A stretch of DNA of 64,000 bases from Rhodamnia argentea. Taxonomy: Eukaryota; Streptophyta; Magnoliopsida; Myrtales; Myrtaceae. The notes below the pieces were generated by a model. That model did no database searches. It worked only from the letters and a program-made list of their open reading frames with translations, and had not been told where the DNA came from. The position numbers and the translations under genes were made by a program. Positions 22,647-34,454 of this stretch are shown one piece after another. The stretch is taken from contig NC_063151.1 of assembly GCF_020921035.1 (NCBI RefSeq), forward strand, positions 35,532,934-35,596,933, read 5' to 3'. The first letter of the stretch is position 1; each line of letters begins with the position of its first letter.

Positions 22647-24396
22647 TCAGCTTCGAGGTCGATGATGAGTCGAACTGGCCTCCTCGTGTTCGGATGCTGC
22701 AGTAGGAGAGTTCCTTACGTAAGGAGCTCTCGCCGAAGCCCTGAAAAACAAGTGTTAGCAAAGAAAGCATGAATCGCGTTGTATTCGATAATTCGAAAAA
22801 GCCTTGCGCCTTGCGGAACAACTTCCTCTAGACATCCCAAATTTGTGCTCATGGTCTCTCTTTTAGCTCAGACTAACTAGTAAATGAGAGGGCGTGTAGA
22901 CTCATACTATCATTGGCATTACAATTCCATTATACTGCTAAAAATTTCATAAGATTGGATGAGTGTCTCGTTATTTCTTCGAATGTCCACTGCTCTGTCT
23001 GCTATTACGAGTTCATGCAAAAAACTTCTCGTGTGACACTGATAATGTCGTTTCACCCATAGTAACACTACTCCTTCTAGCTGTCAAATTTAATTTTTTA
23101 CGGTGTTTGCTTGTCTGGGTCGGGTAAAACGCCCCTAATCCAAGTGGATCACGACAAGATGACCCGTCTTGGGGGACCTGGACCCATGAACAAGCTTGGA
23201 ACAGTCAAATCCTTTCAAGCCGATGAAGGAGAATGATCACCTGTCCTTTCTCTTTGATAGGAATCTGTGAAGTGAAGCCCTCCTTGCTATAGGGAGATCT
23301 AAAGCGAAAAAGGGCAAAAAAGAAATATTACGTCAGAGAGCAATTTAACTATTTAACAGAGCTAACTGATGCTTGATCATCTGTTTATCTTCAATTACCA
23401 GAAGCAGCAGCTTCAGCATTGGAAAGTCCAGCTCCAACACTGCTATTTTGTGCACTGGCCATGAGTTTTACATGACTAGTCTTGTCACTTCCACCACCAT
23501 TCATAACAAAATGACCAGATATGTGATCGAGGCTAAAGTTTGCAGCATAACTTATCAATGCCTTCATCTTGTCGACCGGAAAATCATTGAAGACGTGCAC
23601 GCTTCCGGCGTAAAATATCGTTATTTGATCAGTTTTCACCGTTTTGCTATTAACATCTTTCCTGACACAAGCGAGAGAGACATATATCGACAATGTATGT
23701 TAGGAAATTCCACCATGGTTAATGTCTAGAAAAAGATTTGACACCCAAATATCGGATACCAAACATATCCAACCCAATCACAGCTCAGCTAGCATTGGCG
23801 ATATCAACACTGTAGTGTATGTACCATTCATAAGCTGTAGATCTACAACTTTGGTATGAAAACTGCACCTGAGGTCGTTCAGTGCTGCATTCGCTATGAA
23901 GTTTGCCTTGGAGGACTGATCACCGACATGGGATGATGCCAGGGCTGAACACTCCATGTTCTTCAACAAGTCCATCGTTGTCGGTCGTGGCTGAGCCGAA
24001 TCAACTGATTCTACTGCTGCATTTTAATTAGCGTTAGCGACAATTTGTCTTATTAGAACTGAGACGAATCACTACTTCAGTCCTTGCTTTTTATTTGTTT
24101 AACTGCTTGAAGAATAGCTAAAAGAGAATGCAAAGGCCAATATTGGAAAAACGAACATGAGTAATTAAAGATTTTAGCACGACAAAAAGTTCTTCATTTT
24201 TTTTTACCATCAATAAAAGTATGAATCTCAAATAAAAAGGGTTTTGTCCTCCGTCTTTGTGAAGATATATACTGGAAAAAGATGAAGCCCTCTAACCTTG
24301 GTCCTCCATTTTCTCAGCTATTCCAAGAAGGGCTCCCTTCTCCTTCAAACGATGGCTCAACTGGTTGAACATCTGTTGGAAGCTTGATTTCTCCAT
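22647..24396 (-). CDS. JAZ: Jasmonate ZIM-domain repressor, TIFY10 (JAZ1/JAZ2) type
   Basis: Nuclear repressor of jasmonate signalling that binds MYC factors and, with jasmonoyl-isoleucine, the COI1 receptor. Five exons on the minus strand: 24396-24297, 24016-23869, 23661-23399, 23298-23241 and 22740-22647. They join in phase to give 220 residues. The N-terminus has the short LSHRLKEKGAL block resembling the TIFY10 'LSQYLKEK' block, then PTTMDL. Exon 3 carries the ZIM/TIFY motif QITIFYAGSVHVFNDFP. The Jas motif is split: DLPIARRASLHRFLSKRKDR ends exon 4 and ASARAPY begins exon 5. The DLPIARRASLHRF form is characteristic of TIFY10. The exon 2 acceptor is a tandem CAGCAG, so one-residue variants are possible. 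Retention of the last intron would stop translation directly after KDR. Likely jasmonate-responsive given the upstream G-box. Confidence 0.92.
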
Positions 24397-24410
24397 GTCA
24401 CCAACAAAAC

Positions 24411-24413
<3 letters not shown>

Positions 24414-24453
<40 letters not shown>
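24414..24453. repeat. (CT)n microsatellite upstream of the JAZ start
   Basis: About twenty CT units lie 18 bp upstream of the JAZ start codon, so the presumed 5' untranslated region carries a GA tract on the coding strand. Such tracts are length-polymorphic. Confidence 0.9.
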
Positions 24454-24456
<3 letters not shown>

Positions 24457-24702
24457 TATGAATGGCAAGCTAGTTCCTGAACTCTCTCTCTTCTTTTCCT
24501 GTTTTCTTTCTTCTTTCCTTTTTTTTCCTTAAGCCAGTCAAGGATTTGGTGAGGAATGGGACAGGAAGGATATAGGAGAGGCCATGTTCAAAGAATTCTC
24601 TTTGAACCAGATTAGTTTTTGAGAGATGGGCTTCCCTTGTTTTCCTTTCCTTTCCTTATCATTGAATTCATAAAATCCACTGAATCTTTCTCTGAATTCA
24701 AG

Positions 24703-24708
24703 CACGTG
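24703..24708. promoter_or_regulatory. G-box (CACGTG) upstream of JAZ
   Basis: A perfect palindromic CACGTG lies 307 bp upstream of the JAZ start codon. MYC2-type bHLH factors bind G-boxes in JAZ promoters, giving the known negative feedback loop. Function here is inferred from position only. Confidence 0.45.
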
Positions 24709-27700
24709 TTGTATATGCATTTTTTTTGGCGGGGAAAACAATAGAAAAAAGAAGCAATGATGGAGACGTGAGCATGCACTTCACCTGCCTGTACTTACAG
24801 GGAGAGAGAGAGAGAGAGAGTGCGTGTGGTGGAGGTGGACCAAGGGAACACGTAAAGAACTTTCTATGTAAATACTTGCTTATTACACGGAGTTGATTAA
24901 CAAGATAGAAGTGACACTAGTACAAGTCACGCCCGCAATGATGGTGATGTGGGTCCTCTCTCATTTCATGGCCCACTTACTGTTTGAGCAATGGACGCAG
25001 TCAAGTGAAATGCTCAACTGAGAAACTCTGACCATAGTTAGATCGCAATGCTTTTATGTTCGCAGTTATTTTTCTGAATTGTGACTCGGTTGGTATAGAA
25101 CAAACTTCATTTGACAGTGTCGTGATGAACATGTATACGCTGGAAGAGGAAACAAAAAAGGATAAAAGGATTATATTCGCATGCCTTTAACAGAATTTAC
25201 AAGAATCAACGATTGTAGCTACACCAAACTTCAAATTCTAATATGTGCTTCTGAAATGGTATTCATTCTATGTTCTATGTTCGTTTCTTCCTTTTTCTTT
25301 CTATCTTTCAAGAAAAAGGTCTCATCCTTCAATATAATGATTGGGTCGACTAGACCGGATCATGAGGAGTCAAATGGTCCTTTTTGGAGGGTAGATGGAC
25401 CCTTTTACATAGACACAATAGGCTTTCTCTGCCAAGCACTCACTATATTCAAATAAATCGTCTGGGTTCATAATAAATTGAAAATTGCTCCAGCTACTCA
25501 GCCTAGCGCCTTGTACAAGGACGTGTTGTAGGACTAACACATTACCTTCAGCCTAATATCGTAATACATGGCTATATCCCTGAGACTAATGCAATCAATT
25601 TCTTCTGCAGCTTATGTCCTCATCTTGTTCTTTAATTGGTGGAAGCACTTTGGTGAAAGTTTTATCATCGTACTACTGTGAAAACCCTCATGCCACTCCT
25701 TTGTGTTTTATGCTTAAGGTTTGCTTGGACTTAATATGCAAATTAGATGATCTTTTCTCTTTCTTTTGATATCTTTTAACCCTAAACAAACTGCAGATGA
25801 TAATCCGGAGGAGTGCCACGAGTATTCTCAGTTTATGGATTGGGTTTTCCTTTCAAATTCTCATATGATAACAAGAGAGGGCAAACAGTTGGGCCTTTGT
25901 TAACAGATTTACATACTTTAATGAAATACATGTGTCATTACAGGAAGGATATTATGATTAGTCCCTCTTATTAATTGTCAAAATTAATTAATCCGATAAT
26001 ATTAGAACGAGATATAAGACGGGGGAAACATGAATAAAGAAATATAACTGATTATAGGCCTCAAAGCTCATAAAACGGAAAGAGGCTCGTCCATAATCTA
26101 AAATGGTCTTGGATAAAACAAGCCTATGCTCTTGGGCTCGAATTGTACGGGCTTGGGCAAGTAATGCCCTTCCATGAAAATTTACGTGATGCGTTTTGGA
26201 TAGAATTTAACAAATGGGCGGGCTAGCACGTTTTATTGGGCCGGGCCCAACTATTTTCCCACTTCAGAAAATTGGTAGACCTCATCATGGGACTCGGCCA
26301 TCTACCAGCTCGCCCCACCCCGACCACAACCTTTGGCGGGCCTGGGAAGGCCATTTAGTTATAAAGCTCGGACCTGCCCAACAATTTTTGCACGTATGTT
26401 TCTTTTTTTTTTACCTATGGACTGGAAGAGGATTAGAATTCATAATTAAGCGTGGGAATATATAATAGGGGAGGTAAAAAGGGGCCATGAACAGTTTGGA
26501 CTCGGGATCTCCTACTCTATACAATGTAAGGTTTTGGAGAGCCACTACCGATCGTTCTAAAATTTTGAGTTGTTGGAAGAATACGTGATTTAATATCCAA
26601 ATATTCTAATATGTATAACCTCTTTTCTTGCTTTCCGAACATAAACTATACAGCCTCCAACCACCAAAAAAAAAAAAAAAAAAAAAAGAAGAACCTAATC
26701 TACACAGCCATTCCCCGCCTACTTTAACGTAACGGCTCTCGAGTATCGAGAATTTCGTTAGCACAGCATAGTAAAAACACGTCCTCCGATCCCGAGAAGA
26801 AAGGGTGATCCAAGTCCATCAGCAACTTTTGAATTAGGCAAAACAAAAACATCAAATGACCCATTTTGAATTTTCGAAATAGAAATTGGAACTCATTTGA
26901 GTCAATCGATTGTCATTGTTATTGCACAGTCATTAAAATACATATTATCTTAAACTTCGGTCAATTTCTTAAATAACTCTCGCCGACTCTTCAAAACTAT
27001 CGAAAACTAGACAGCTTATATCTCAGAGCTTAATTCGATCGACGAACATGATGGTTCCGCATCGTGACCCCGAGCGAAAGAAAAATTGCAATCGCGGCAA
27101 CGAAAAAAGAAAAGAGAAAATCAAATAAAAGTTAAAAGTGCATCATAAGGTAAATAGAAAAATTTGAAAAGTGAGACTGAGCTGACACCCTAATTGTAAC
27201 CAACAAGTCAACCTTACCATGCAAGCAAAAAAGACAGCTGTATCTCCTAAATTCATTTTAAAACATAAGCAAACAATTCTCGAGAAAAAAAAAAAAGAAT
27301 TACAGGCTCGAATTCACATGCTGTACGACCTCACCTGGCACTCAACAGTACACCCACCCCAACCATTTTATAATATTTTATTTACAGAAATTTAGTAATA
27401 CGAATACCCCCAAAATATTAAAAAAAATTAATAATAATAAATTAGATTCTTACACAAAGTCCCATGCTTACACACTGTTACCAAGGACAGTGAATATTTT
27501 CTCGTACTTCAGTGATCGAAGAAGCCCTGTCTTCTTCGAATTCGCCAACTTGGCTTGGTTGGATGTTTCTAGAAAAGCGTTTTTGTCACGCTTTCGGAGA
27601 AAATGATTGACAATAATTATACCCATTTTGCCCCTAGTTTTATGAAAAAAGAGAGAGTAGGCAAGCCTTGACATTAAATTGCACCTCATGACGAGATTTG

Positions 27701-29265
27701 AGTCGCAACAAGAGCCCCTTTTTGCTCGGGTTCGCATTTGAGGACCTCCTGCTCCGGTGATTTTATCACCCGTGACGAAGTCGGCCTCAGTGATCCGATG
27801 ATGCCCACCGACCGATTCTAACATAAAGGCCGATAGACAGTAACTCTCCCCGAACAAAGCTTACAGCTTCCTCTTGTAATATGAGTTATCATTCTTTAAT
27901 CACTTTCGAATTCGCCTCAAAGATAATAAAATAAAATAAAAAATTGTCAAAACCCTTTAATTGAAGAGGAATCTCCGATCACGGAAAATAGAAAAACTCG
28001 AGTTGGAAGCTATCAAGCGGGAGTAAGTGACTAATCGGGTGTTTTAGAGAGTATGGACACCGAACGTGATATAAAATAGAAGAAATTTTGGAAGGAAGAT
28101 TAAACCGATTATAAAGCCAATGTTACGAGGATTGAATTTTTCCTAATTACACGTGGATGATTAGTATCCTTAACGTTAATCTTACTTGAGACTAAAGGAA
28201 AAGAATTGCACGATTCTCTTCTAGATGAAGAGAGAAAAAAAAAAAAATCAAATTCAGTGGGCTGGACATGGGAAGCGGGAGATCATATGGAGGAGTGACT
28301 CGAATCCTCTTCTTCCTCGTGCTTTTCTTACTCACCCCGCACCACTCGTGCGCCTCATTAAATTCTTTTTTCCTCTTCTGGAGCAAGCATGCACGCGAAT
28401 GCTGTCCTGATCTACGGATCTGCAGATTAGTTTGACTTTTGATCCTCAAGTTCCTCCACTAATTTAGGGTAATAATATATCGTACACGGCCAAAACCGAG
28501 GTAGCTAATTCAATTAGTTAATCAGTTGCCAGTAAAATTAGGTTCTTAATGCGGCAAGCACCATGGAGAATTGATGCGTGCGGGAGCGTATCGATCCACG
28601 ATCGGACCCGATTATCACACTATAACAACATATGTGTTGTCTTTTTATCATTTCGCTATCATATTCATTTGTTATGAAGTTTGCAAATTGTTGGTTATTG
28701 CTCGATTAAGCCGATTTATTTTCGAGGAAGATTTTGATCCTGAATTGGTCTTAATTTGTGGAGAAGTATTGCCCGTTTCTTCCCAATAGGGATAAGCAAA
28801 TCGAGAAGAGGAAAGAGAAGAGGAGGAGGAGGAGATTTCAAAGCTCAAGTGCCCAATGGACGGAGATGCAGGTCGGGCGTACTTTCTGTCTCATAATACA
28901 GGAAGCGGATTCAGAACGTGTCCCCGGCGCGATTCCGCCGGAAATTCCATCCCCGGCGGACGAAAGGTCAACTGTCAAATTCTCGCCATACAGGAAGAGA
29001 AAACAGGTGTCAAGTCAAAAAAACCAGTCTCCCTCTGTCTGCTCGTACATTTCCACGACTCAGATTTCAGACATAGAAAAATCTTAAGCTGCATCGCCAC
29101 ACCCAGAAAAGAATATCTTGTTCCTTTTGCCTAAAATTAAAGAAGAAGGAACTCTCTCTCTCCCTCTCTCTCAATCAGTGGAAAAGAAAAGAAAACGCAA
29201 GCGCCGGTATCAACTCTTTCTTCTCTGCAGATAAGCCAACAGCAGTCGAGGAAGAAAAAGTTCCC

Positions 29266-29304
<39 letters not shown>

Positions 29305-29392
29305 ATCTTCCCAATAATTGTCCAATACCCAACGTTAACTCTCTTGAAAATCCAATCTTTTTTCCTAATTTCCTTGATTCCGGCTTCCGATC
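24709..29392. other. Long gene-free interval between JAZ and EXO70
   Basis: JAZ and EXO70 are divergently transcribed, so both promoters lie here. No gene is supported. There is a GA microsatellite near 24801-24820, an A run near 26666-26687, and a block at 26210-26350 rich in GGGCCGGGCC-type sequence. An open frame of 129 codons (27857-27468, minus) has no recognisable domain. The CT-rich segment just upstream of 29393 is probably the EXO70 5' leader. Confidence 0.35.
29260..29304. repeat. (CT)n tract in the EXO70 leader
   Basis: A CT repeat, interrupted once by TAT, lies about 90 bp upstream of the EXO70 start codon, probably in its 5' untranslated region. Confidence 0.8.
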
Positions 29393-31282
29393 ATGGACTC
29401 GCCGGAAAAATCCCTTCACAGCCCCATGCCCATCGATGATGCCGAGGAGCTAATCCTCCGCTGGGACTCCACGGCCTCGGAGGACGCCCGGGAGAAGATG
29501 ATCTTCGAGTCCCACCGCGACGAGATCGACCGCTACCTCCGCGCCGTCGACGAGCTCCACCGCTCCATGTCGTCCGTCAGCCTGTCGGAGGGTGGCGGCG
29601 GCGGCGGCGGCGGCGACGAGCAGGGCGATAAGGTCAGCTCCACGGTCCAGATCGCCATGGCGAGGCTGGAGGACGAGTTCCGCAACATCCTCCTGAGTCA
29701 CACCAGTCCACTCGAAGCTGACTCGCTCACGACCGAGTCGTCCTCCTCGGTCCACTCCTCGATCTCCTCCGCCGACGGCGCCGAAGTCCACCTCTACGTC
29801 GACGACGATTCGACGCACAAGGGGCTGGATCTGAGCTCCGACGAAGTGAAGGCCGAATCGAGCAGGAGGAGCAGCATCAGCTATCGGTCCACGAGCAGCA
29901 TCCGCGAGATTGATCTCGTGCCATCTGAGGCGGTCTACGACCTCCGATGCATCGCGGAGAGGATGATCTCGTGCGGTTACCTGCGTGAGTGCGTTCAAGT
30001 GTACGGAAGCGTGAGGAAATCAGCCGTTGACGCGAGCTTTAGAAGATTAGGGTTTGAGAAGCTGAGCATTGGGGATATACAGAGGCTTGAGTGGGACGCT
30101 CTGGAGGTGAAAATCAGGCGGTGGATTCGCGCCGCGAAGGCTTGCATTAGGGTTTTGTTCGCAAGTGAGAAGAAGCTGTGCGAAGAGATTTTCTACGGCA
30201 TTGGTACTAAAATTGAGGATGCTTGCTTTATGGAGACTGTGAAGGGACCTGCTTTACAGTTGTTTAATTTCGCGGAGGCCATTAGCATCAGCAGAAGGTC
30301 ACCCGAGAAGCTGTTCAAGATTTTGGACCTCCATGATGCTCTGATGGATTTGATTCCGGATATTGATGTAGTTTTTCAGTGTAAATCGGCCGAGTCAATA
30401 CGGGTTCAGGCGGCCGAGATTCTGTCCCGGCTCGGGGAGGCCGCACGGGGAATTCTGTCCGAGTTTGAGAACGCTGTGCTGCGGGAGCCATCGCAGGTCC
30501 CAGTGCCGGGCGGGACGATTCATCCCTTGACGAGGTATGTGATGAACTACATCAGTTTGATATCGGATTATAAGCTGACCTTGTCCGGGCTCATAGTGTC
30601 GAAGCCGTCGACGGGTTCGAGGTACTCAGGCGATCCTACGATCCCGGATATGGAGTTTGCGGAATTCGAAGGGAAGAGCCCTCTGGCGCTTCATTTGATT
30701 TGGATTATTGTGATCTTGCAATTTAATTTGGAGGGCAAGTCCAAGCACTATAGAGATAACTCACTAGCACACCTGTTTATGATGAACAATGTACATTACA
30801 TTGTTCAAAAGGTGAAAGGGTCACCGGAGTTGAGGGAAATGATTGGTGACGATTATCTGAGGAAGATGACCGGCAAGTTTAGGCAGTTAGCGACTAGTTA
30901 CCAGCGAGCAACGTGGGTTAGTGTATTGTATTGCCTAAGAGATGAGGGCCTACATGCCAGCGGTGGCTTCTCATCTGGGGTGTCAAGAAATGCTCTTAGG
31001 GAGAGGTTCAAGGCTTTCAATGCCATGTTTGATGAGGTTCATCGGACTCAGGCCACATGGCTTGTGCCTGACCCTCAGCTTAGGGAGGAGCTTCGCATTT
31101 CTATATCGGAGAAGTTGATTCCGGCTTACAGGTCATTCTTAGGGCGTTTCAGAAGCCATATTGAAAGCGGGAGGCACCCGGAGAACTATATAAAGTACTC
31201 AGTTGAGGATTTGGAGACTGCTGTCTTGGATTTCTTCGAGGGATACCCTGTATCTCAGCACCTGAGGAGGAGATCCCATTGA
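29393..31282 (+). CDS. EXO70: Exocyst subunit EXO70 (probably clade D)
   Basis: Intronless gene for 629 residues, close to the roughly 620-635 usual for plant EXO70D-type proteins. The exocyst tethers secretory vesicles to the plasma membrane, and EXO70 subunits bind membrane lipids. The N-terminus ILRWDSTASEDAREKMIF matches the conserved start of D and related clades. A Ser-rich, low-complexity linker (about 60-165, with a Gly run at 69-75) precedes the Exo70 domain. Conserved Exo70 stretches include GGTIHPLTRYVMNYI, the VQKVKGSPELREMIGDD block and the C-terminal PENYIKYSVEDLETAVLDFF. The end at QHLRRRSH gives a basic tail. The first 600 bp are GC-rich compared with the rest, including the Gly tract. 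The clade D assignment rests on memory of conserved N-terminal residues, so it is less sure than the family. Confidence 0.93.
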   Translation: MDSPEKSLHSPMPIDDAEELILRWDSTASEDAREKMIFESHRDEIDRYLRAVDELHRSMSSVSLSEGGGGGGGGDEQGDKVSSTVQIAMARLEDEFRNILLSHTSPLEADSLTTESSSSVHSSISSADGAEVHLYVDDDSTHKGLDLSSDEVKAESSRRSSISYRSTSSIREIDLVPSEAVYDLRCIAERMISCGYLRECVQVYGSVRKSAVDASFRRLGFEKLSIGDIQRLEWDALEVKIRRWIRAAKACIRVLFASEKKLCEEIFYGIGTKIEDACFMETVKGPALQLFNFAEAISISRRSPEKLFKILDLHDALMDLIPDIDVVFQCKSAESIRVQAAEILSRLGEAARGILSEFENAVLREPSQVPVPGGTIHPLTRYVMNYISLISDYKLTLSGLIVSKPSTGSRYSGDPTIPDMEFAEFEGKSPLALHLIWIIVILQFNLEGKSKHYRDNSLAHLFMMNNVHYIVQKVKGSPELREMIGDDYLRKMTGKFRQLATSYQRATWVSVLYCLRDEGLHASGGFSSGVSRNALRERFKAFNAMFDEVHRTQATWLVPDPQLREELRISISEKLIPAYRSFLGRFRSHIESGRHPENYIKYSVEDLETAVLDFFEGYPVSQHLRRRSH

Positions 31283-34200
31283 TGATGTGGAGTGGAGTTT
31301 TGCTAGTTAGAATCTAGGACACATTCTTTGAATTCTTTGGGGAGCATTTGGGTGAAGATGACGGGATGGCCGCCCTGGTATTCGTTTGCCCTTTGGATTT
31401 ACTGAGGAGAACAGTCAAATTCAGTTTCATTGGAAGAGATCCTAAGTGGTCGCTACTTGCAAGATCCGGTACCGGTCCCCAGAATAGCCTACGCTCACCC
31501 GAGTGCTTCTTTGATGCAAGCCTGTTGTTTGTTTTATTACCACGTTCTGATTATGCTTCATTTGTTCATATGGTAACTGTTGTATGTGTGCTTTGCTCTT
31601 TTCTTCTTATATCAGATACAATTTTCCTTTTTCAGCTTCAGATTTCTTTGAGATCAAGCTATGGTCTCAAACCCGAGTAGATGCATAGAGGAAAACGGAA
31701 TAATTTTTTACATTTTCTACTTATGTATTCACCAAGTTGGTAAATGTTGCTGAGCATAGAGGGTTATAAAGCAATATGCTATACTTGTTTGTAGACCCTT
31801 GGATGGTGAAATAGTCTGATAGAATAAAAGCCAGTCGTGTCATTTGTCAGAGCAACATTTGGTATCTAGTGCAGAGTGCAGAGATGTGCCATGGTGAGCT
31901 GAAGCATTTCCTCACGCTACACGGATTCCAGTGCTTAGAATTTTCTGCTGTACTAGTCGCTGGATTCATATATGTTGAATGACGTTTTGTTTGCTTGGAT
32001 CAGATGCAATTTGTTTAAAGATCAAATAAGGTTGAGTTACCATGGAAAAACTAATTCTGATGCTACTGGTCGTCAAGCTCAGATCAGTATGTAGTGGGGT
32101 TGACATTTAAGGGAGTCGATATTTGAACTTAGTTAAGAAGATACTATGTAAACGCCTTCTCGAAGTCAAATGTGGCAAACTGACATATTTTCTCAGAGGT
32201 TGGTTGCAAAAGCATATCACATGTGGGCTGAGCATCAATGTCGCGAAGTCGGGGTACAAATTTCAGTTTTGACTCCTGAATTTGTGTCCCGCTAGCCATC
32301 GAGAACTCACAGTGCTTAGCCGTACTGTTTATCATGATCAAATTGCGAGTGCCCTGCATCTACTCCCTTTCGTGGGAGTTGCCACTTGTGTTCGTTTATA
32401 AATTTCGCTCTCCGGCTTTTGGCTAAATCCATGTGCTGTGGCCGTCTCTCGGATGCAAAACAGAAATGTCTGTCTTTTAAGGGCTATCCCGCCTCTCGTA
32501 CCCGTGCAGTCGCTGGAGCGTGCGAAGGTCGTGACTGCTGTAGTTGCCAGCCAAAAACTGCATATCTTAATTTCTGTTCTTGACGCAAATTATCAAAATT
32601 GAAGATGAAAATGGTGCAACGAATCCTATTTTCCTTGCTGTCGGAAAGACAGACACAGCAGGGACCAAGTTCATTTGGTGTCATTCTCAAGTGTGCCCCG
32701 CGGTGAGAGAAGTCGATACAGAGCTTCTTGAATGTAATTGCACTGAGACTTATTGTCTTTGGTCGAATTTGCACCAAAACTTCACATCATCTCTTTTGTC
32801 GAATGTGAAACCCCATAACCAGAAAGGGACACGAATATACTATGTTACAGGGATATGTTGCGGACAAGTCGGTTACACACACTGTGTGAAGCATAGGTCA
32901 ACGACGCAAGAGTTGAAGTTCCGATGATATATTTCAGGCGCTAGTCGCTACGATATGATCCTGTCCGGCGGTAGTCATCCGAAAATGAAGTAGAGTCTAC
33001 CTTCTCCACTATCACCTTCCTTAGTTGCCAATATTATCTTTTCCTTTTCAGGATATAGGGAATATCCTCTATTTGCTTTACGTCCGAGGGAGCCCGATGT
33101 CCGAATGAGGCAACAAACGAAGCAGTTTAAGGTCATACATAGGTACAATGTCTTTTGTGGTATGTGCGAAACTCCAGAACCAGAAAGAGACACAAATATA
33201 CTATATACTGTGGTGACCCAACATTGGCGAGCTGAAAAAGGATAACGAAACTATCTCCGTTGTTTTTGCCAATGATACGGACAAAATTTGAAGTTTTTGT
33301 GTCAATACTGATATGATTGTCCCAGTGCGAAATTAGCGCGAGTGACGATCAAATTATATGGAGACTTGAAATTGATGTAAAACAAGAGAGAAACTTTTGA
33401 ATTTGCATTTTCCCTTTCTCCAACACGCCGACCCCATCCTGGTCCCCCCGCTTTCAGATGTCACTTGGGAGTTACCTTTCTTTCTTTTCGTCTTTGGTCC
33501 CTGGATAATATGAACTTGCAATGTCGATGTATGGAAGAGAAGAGACGTCAACAAATTTTGTGGTGCTATCTGCTAAAGCATATGTGCACTGCTTCCCCAA
33601 AGTTCAGATTGCTGAATGCAACCAAAGCTCGAACTAGGCTGAGCTGTGAAAAACAATTTAATTTAACATTATCTCGCGAGTAAACAATATAACAGCAGAA
33701 AGAAAAAGGCAGCTTAGCATGTTCTCAATTCTGTCGGAACTGGCAGTGGGCAACGATAAGATAAAATTGCCAGAATTTAGCCTGATGATCGATGTGACGC
33801 TAATGTCCGAGGAAATAATGGGCTTAACGCATCAGATGCCTTTGCAGCTCGTCAGCATCCCACATCTTTGTTAACACGGCGAATTGACCCACTTCAGTAT
33901 TATTCATGACCTGAAAAATCCAAATGCATCACTGTTTTCAGACTGCAAGTGTGCTTGCCCTTCCCGTTGCCTTTTCGGTTATACAATTAAATCCTCAAAG
34001 CCCCTTTTCTTTCACATTATTGTCCTCTAACTCATTTTATATCCTTCCATGCAGGATTTGGCAAATTTCCCAGAGATGAACTATCAGGGTTTGCTGAGCC
34101 TCACAGCCAAAAAGGATCGCTAACCCTTTATAAGTTGACAAATTATGCTGGCAACAGGACCATATGTCCGTAAGAAGATGAGCTCAACGCAACTGGCACT

Positions 34201-34454
34201 CATTTTCTGTTTCTCGTCTGTAACAACTGTCAGTAAGGTAAGCGATCACCGGATGAACAAATAAATGAGAGTAAAAGATCAACGAAGAAATGAGGCACAT
34301 TGATTTTCAGTGAAGATCTCCATGGCAAGAACCTGTTGTACGAAACTTTTGCGCTTGGTATGATTGAGAGGCTAACGAACTGTTATGTCTTGTCGCCGAC
34401 AGTCAAAAGATTAACAAGTGAACCTCCTCACAGCAACATAATTCAACTGCTACT
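31283..34454. other. Gene-free DNA between convergent EXO70 and 7TM genes
   Basis: Includes the EXO70 3' untranslated region at the left. A roughly 50-bp direct repeat links 32797-32845 with 33155-33205 (shared CCAGAAAG(G/A)GACAC(G/A)AATATACTAT). Short open frames (for example 32580-32927) have no recognisable domain. Confidence 0.4.

Noticed and set aside
27468-27857. 129-codon ORF on the minus strand
   Set aside because: No domain, no similar copy and AT-rich surroundings; probably chance.
29450-29998. 182-codon ORF on the minus strand
   Set aside because: It lies fully antisense to the GC-rich start of EXO70, has no domain, and follows the codon bias of the real gene.
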